NCBI GenBank assembly: GCA_030836365.1
Contig: JAURQB010000033.1
Coordinates: 1 to 15,033 of the forward strand
DNA length: 15,033 nucleotides
Source: Bdellovibrionota bacterium
GTDB taxonomy: Bacteria; Bdellovibrionota; Bacteriovoracia; Bacteriovoracales; Bacteriovoracaceae
Direction of reading: 5' to 3'
Of the stretch, positions 12,827-15,033 are shown one piece after another (position 1 is the stretch's first letter; the number at the start of each line of letters is the position of its first letter). The notes beneath the pieces were generated by a model that was given only the letters and a program-made list of their open reading frames with translations, was not told where the DNA came from and made no database searches. A program made the position numbers and the translations under genes.

Positions 12827-15033
12827 CTAGTTAGGAGAAACCAATACTTTTCTTGGTTTTGAGCCTTGGGCAGGCCCCACAATCCCTTTTTCTTCCATTA
12901 GTTCAACCAAATTAGCTGCTCGATTATACCCAACTTTTAATCTGCGCTGCAGCATTGATGCTGAAGCACTTCTGCACTCCGTGACAATTTGAACAGCTTG
13001 ATCAAAAAGTTCATCCCCAGTATCCTCTTTTAGTGTAGGTAGGTGGCTTCCAAAACTATATGGGTCTTTGTCCTTTTCTCCGCCATTTTCCAAAAATTCA
13101 ATAACTTCATCATCAAAACCTGTTTCAAATTGCGCAAGACTATAAGTTAACTTCTCTATCTCAACCTCATCAACAAAGCTAGAGTGCACCCTGATCGTAT
13201 CAACTCCGTGCTTGTAAAGCATGTCACCTTTTCCAAGCAATCTCTCTGCACCTACTGAATTAAGAATTGTTCTTGAGTCAATAGATGTCGTCACTCTAAA
13301 GGAGACTCTAGTTGGAAAATTTGATTTAATTAAGCCTGTAATAACATCTACGGATGGCCGTTGAGTCGCGATGATTAAATGAATTCCTGCAGCTCTTGCC
13401 TTAGCCGCAAGCCGACAAATATTATTTTCAATTTCCTTACCGGCTTTAGTCAAAATTAGATCTGCAAACTCATCTACAATTATAACAATATAAGGAAGTT
13501 TAAACTGATTTTCATCATCTTTAAATAGATGTTGGATTTTAACAGCGCATTTTGGTTCATTAACTAATTTTTCATTATAGCCATCAATATTTCTAACACC
13601 AACCTCTTTAAGAATTGAGTACCTTCGCTCCATTTCATCCACCGCCCACAATAGGGAAAGTGAAGCTCTCTTAGCATCAGTAACAACAGGCATAATTAGA
13701 TGTGGAAGAGTTGAATAAAGAGCTAGCTCCAATTGTTTTGGATCAATTAAAATTAATTTCATTTCTGCAGGAGTTTTTTTAACTAATAAACTAACAAGAA
13801 TCGTATTAATAAAAACTGATTTACCTGCACCTGTTGCCCCCGCAACAAGCATATGTGGCATACCGACAAGATCAACGATAAAAGGTAGTCCAAACGCATC
13901 CTTCCCCATGGCCAAGGGCAATCGATCAGTGCTGTTTTTAAATTCTTTCGTATTGAGTAATTCATCAAGATAAATAACTTCTCTAGGGTTACGAGGTACT
14001 TCAATACCTACAGTTGTCCGCCCTTTCATCGGATAAACAATACGAATGGGTGCTCCATAAAGAGCTAGACTGAGGTCTTCTACGCTACTTGTAACTTTTG
14101 ATACTTTTACTCCAGTACCAAGCTCTAATTCGAAAGTATCTACAACTGGGCCCTTGAGAATATTTATTATCTTACCCTCAATTTTAAATTCTAAAAGCTT
14201 CTCTTCAATCCTATCTATGATTTTTTGGAAATAATTGTTATCAGGGGCACTAGCTAAAATAGAAGCACGCTTACCAGGCTTAAGATTAACAGTCTCGAAA
14301 TAATCATTAAACAATGATTTCTTAACTCTTCTATTTTTAGATTTTATGTCAAAAACATTTTTACTACTTAATTTTTTTTTATTCTTTAAGGAATCATTTG
14401 ATTTAAAGACGATAGGTTCAGAGTTCTTAGACTTATTTGTTAAACCTTTACTTTCATTAAAAGGAGTTTTGTTAGGAAATTTAGGCTCATTCCTATACTG
14501 AGTATTAGAAAAATTATTATCAACTACAGCATGAGAGTTAGATATATTCTCATAACGAGCATTAAAGGTCTCAGAAACATTTTTGATTATATTTTTAAAA
14601 CAACCAAAGCACATTGAATAGCTGGGAAGGATTATCCGTGAATAAATGTACCTGATTGTTTTATCATTTCGATCCAATACAAATAATAAAAGCAAACTAC
14701 TGAAAGCCAAAATAGAATGTGATAAATAGGAATTAAAGTTGTTAAAAAATTCAATAAGAGGTGAACTTAAAAAGGATTTAACGAAAACTCCAGAAAAGAA
14801 AAAAGAAAAAATCCAAAAAAGAGGTAAAAACCAATAATCAGATAAAAATCGATTGGTAAAAATTCCTTTGAAATATAAAACAATAAGTATGGAGGACGGA
14901 ACGATTGCCCAAGGCCCAATATAAAAAGCTAAAAATGAAATTAAGCTATTAAAATAAAAGCTAAGAAGAAAGTGAATCGAATCATCAGATATTTTCATAA
15001 AATGATCAGGCATTTGATCATAGTACCCAAACC
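12827..15033 (-). CDS. ftsK: DNA translocase FtsK/SpoIIIE (5' end probably outside window)
   Basis: FtsK anchors at the division septum and pumps DNA toward dif so that XerCD can resolve chromosome dimers. The frame stays open through the right edge (FGYYDQ before the first Met at 15013). Neither that ATG nor the one five codons later has a ribosome binding site, so the true start is likely upstream. From residue 1 at 15013: hydrophobic membrane segments fill roughly 10-120, then a Lys/Asn/Ser-rich linker to about 235. The motor follows, with Walker A GATGAGKS (Lys at about 398) and Walker B VIIVDEFADLI (Asp at about 514). A C-terminal winged-helix gamma domain ends the protein, with ASMLQRRLKVGYNRAANLVE and GIVGPAQGSKPRKVLV, the part that reads polar DNA motifs and activates XerD. 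No clear terminator separates it from the rpsB promoter region. Confidence 0.93.
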   Translation of the reverse strand, partial: FGYYDQMPDHFMKISDDSIHFLLSFYFNSLISFLAFYIGPWAIVPSSILIVLYFKGIFTNRFLSDYWFLPLFWIFSFFFSGVFVKSFLSSPLIEFFNNFNSYLSHSILAFSSLLLLFVLDRNDKTIRYIYSRIILPSYSMCFGCFKNIIKNVSETFNARYENISNSHAVVDNNFSNTQYRNEPKFPNKTPFNESKGLTNKSKNSEPIVFKSNDSLKNKKKLSSKNVFDIKSKNRRVKKSLFNDYFETVNLKPGKRASILASAPDNNYFQKIIDRIEEKLLEFKIEGKIINILKGPVVDTFELELGTGVKVSKVTSSVEDLSLALYGAPIRIVYPMKGRTTVGIEVPRNPREVIYLDELLNTKEFKNSTDRLPLAMGKDAFGLPFIVDLVGMPHMLVAGATGAGKSVFINTILVSLLVKKTPAEMKLILIDPKQLELALYSTLPHLIMPVVTDAKRASLSLLWAVDEMERRYSILKEVGVRNIDGYNEKLVNEPKCAVKIQHLFKDDENQFKLPYIVIIVDEFADLILTKAGKEIENNICRLAAKARAAGIHLIIATQRPSVDVITGLIKSNFPTRVSFRVTTSIDSRTILNSVGAERLLGKGDMLYKHGVDTIRVHSSFVDEVEIEKLTYSLAQFETGFDDEVIEFLENGGEKDKDPYSFGSHLPTLKEDTGDELFDQAVQIVTECRSASASMLQRRLKVGYNRAANLVELMEEKGIVGPAQGSKPRKVLVSPN

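Noticed and set aside
13783..14004. Minus-strand ORF in another frame inside ftsK
   Set aside because: It overlaps the Walker A region of ftsK and its sequence is a frame shadow with no domain of its own.
12827..15013. Complete FtsK starting at the ATG at 15013
   Set aside because: The frame stays open to the right edge and neither of the first two ATGs has a ribosome binding site, so I treat the gene as 5'-partial. A true start at 15013 cannot be fully excluded.
1..15033. Mobile element, CRISPR array, tRNA gene, toxin-antitoxin or defence cluster
   Set aside because: I found no repeat array, no terminal inverted repeats with a transposase, no cloverleaf-like sequence and no protein of those families; the window is conserved housekeeping genes plus two less-known proteins.

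Overview
This 15 kb window reads as ordinary chromosome from a low-GC Gram-negative bacterium. An RseP-type site-2 protease, a likely outer-membrane beta-barrel protein with a signal peptide, and the rpsB-tsf-pyrH-frr-uppS-cdsA-rseP order all point to a two-membrane cell. AT-rich composition together with a bacterial homogentisate dioxygenase would fit a Bdellovibrionota/Bacteriovoracia-like organism. That placement is a tentative inference; there is no rRNA or other phylogenetic marker to fix it.

Layout. The left edge (1-1285, + strand) holds the 3' end of a homogentisate 1,2-dioxygenase gene and a flavin-reductase-family gene, probably co-transcribed. They converge on everything else, which is on the minus strand. 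Between the two units is a hairpin (1284-1309) whose U-tract is placed to terminate the minus-strand tig transcript. Reading the minus strand from right to left: ftsK (its 5' end appears to run off the window), a 259-bp intergenic region with a promoter and structured leader, rpsB-tsf, a hairpin terminator with a second promoter just upstream of it, then a long compact run pyrH-frr-uppS-cdsA-rseP-tsaB-(Psd-like)-pssA-(beta-barrel-like)-truA. This run has gaps of 0-18 bp and several TAATG-type junctions. Last comes tig, with its own near-consensus promoter at 2669-2697.

How the genes work together. rpsB, tsf, frr, tig, truA and tsaB serve translation and nascent-protein folding. pyrH makes UDP, a precursor of UTP, CTP and UDP-sugars. 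uppS makes the undecaprenyl carrier precursor. cdsA makes CDP-diacylglycerol, which pssA converts to phosphatidylserine. rseP cuts membrane proteins. The long minus-strand run therefore joins the translation core to envelope-lipid synthesis.

The observations most worth a second look are: (1) the protein in the usual psd position next to pssA looks like phosphatidylserine decarboxylase but appears to lack its catalytic Asp and His and the Gly-Ser self-cleavage site; (2) the rpsB leader has nested stems, a 40-codon ORF ending one base before the rpsB start, and a small hairpin over the ribosome binding site; (3) a near-consensus promoter in the 3' end of tsf fires directly into the tsf/pyrH terminator hairpin. 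I saw no mobile element, CRISPR array, tRNA or defence system.
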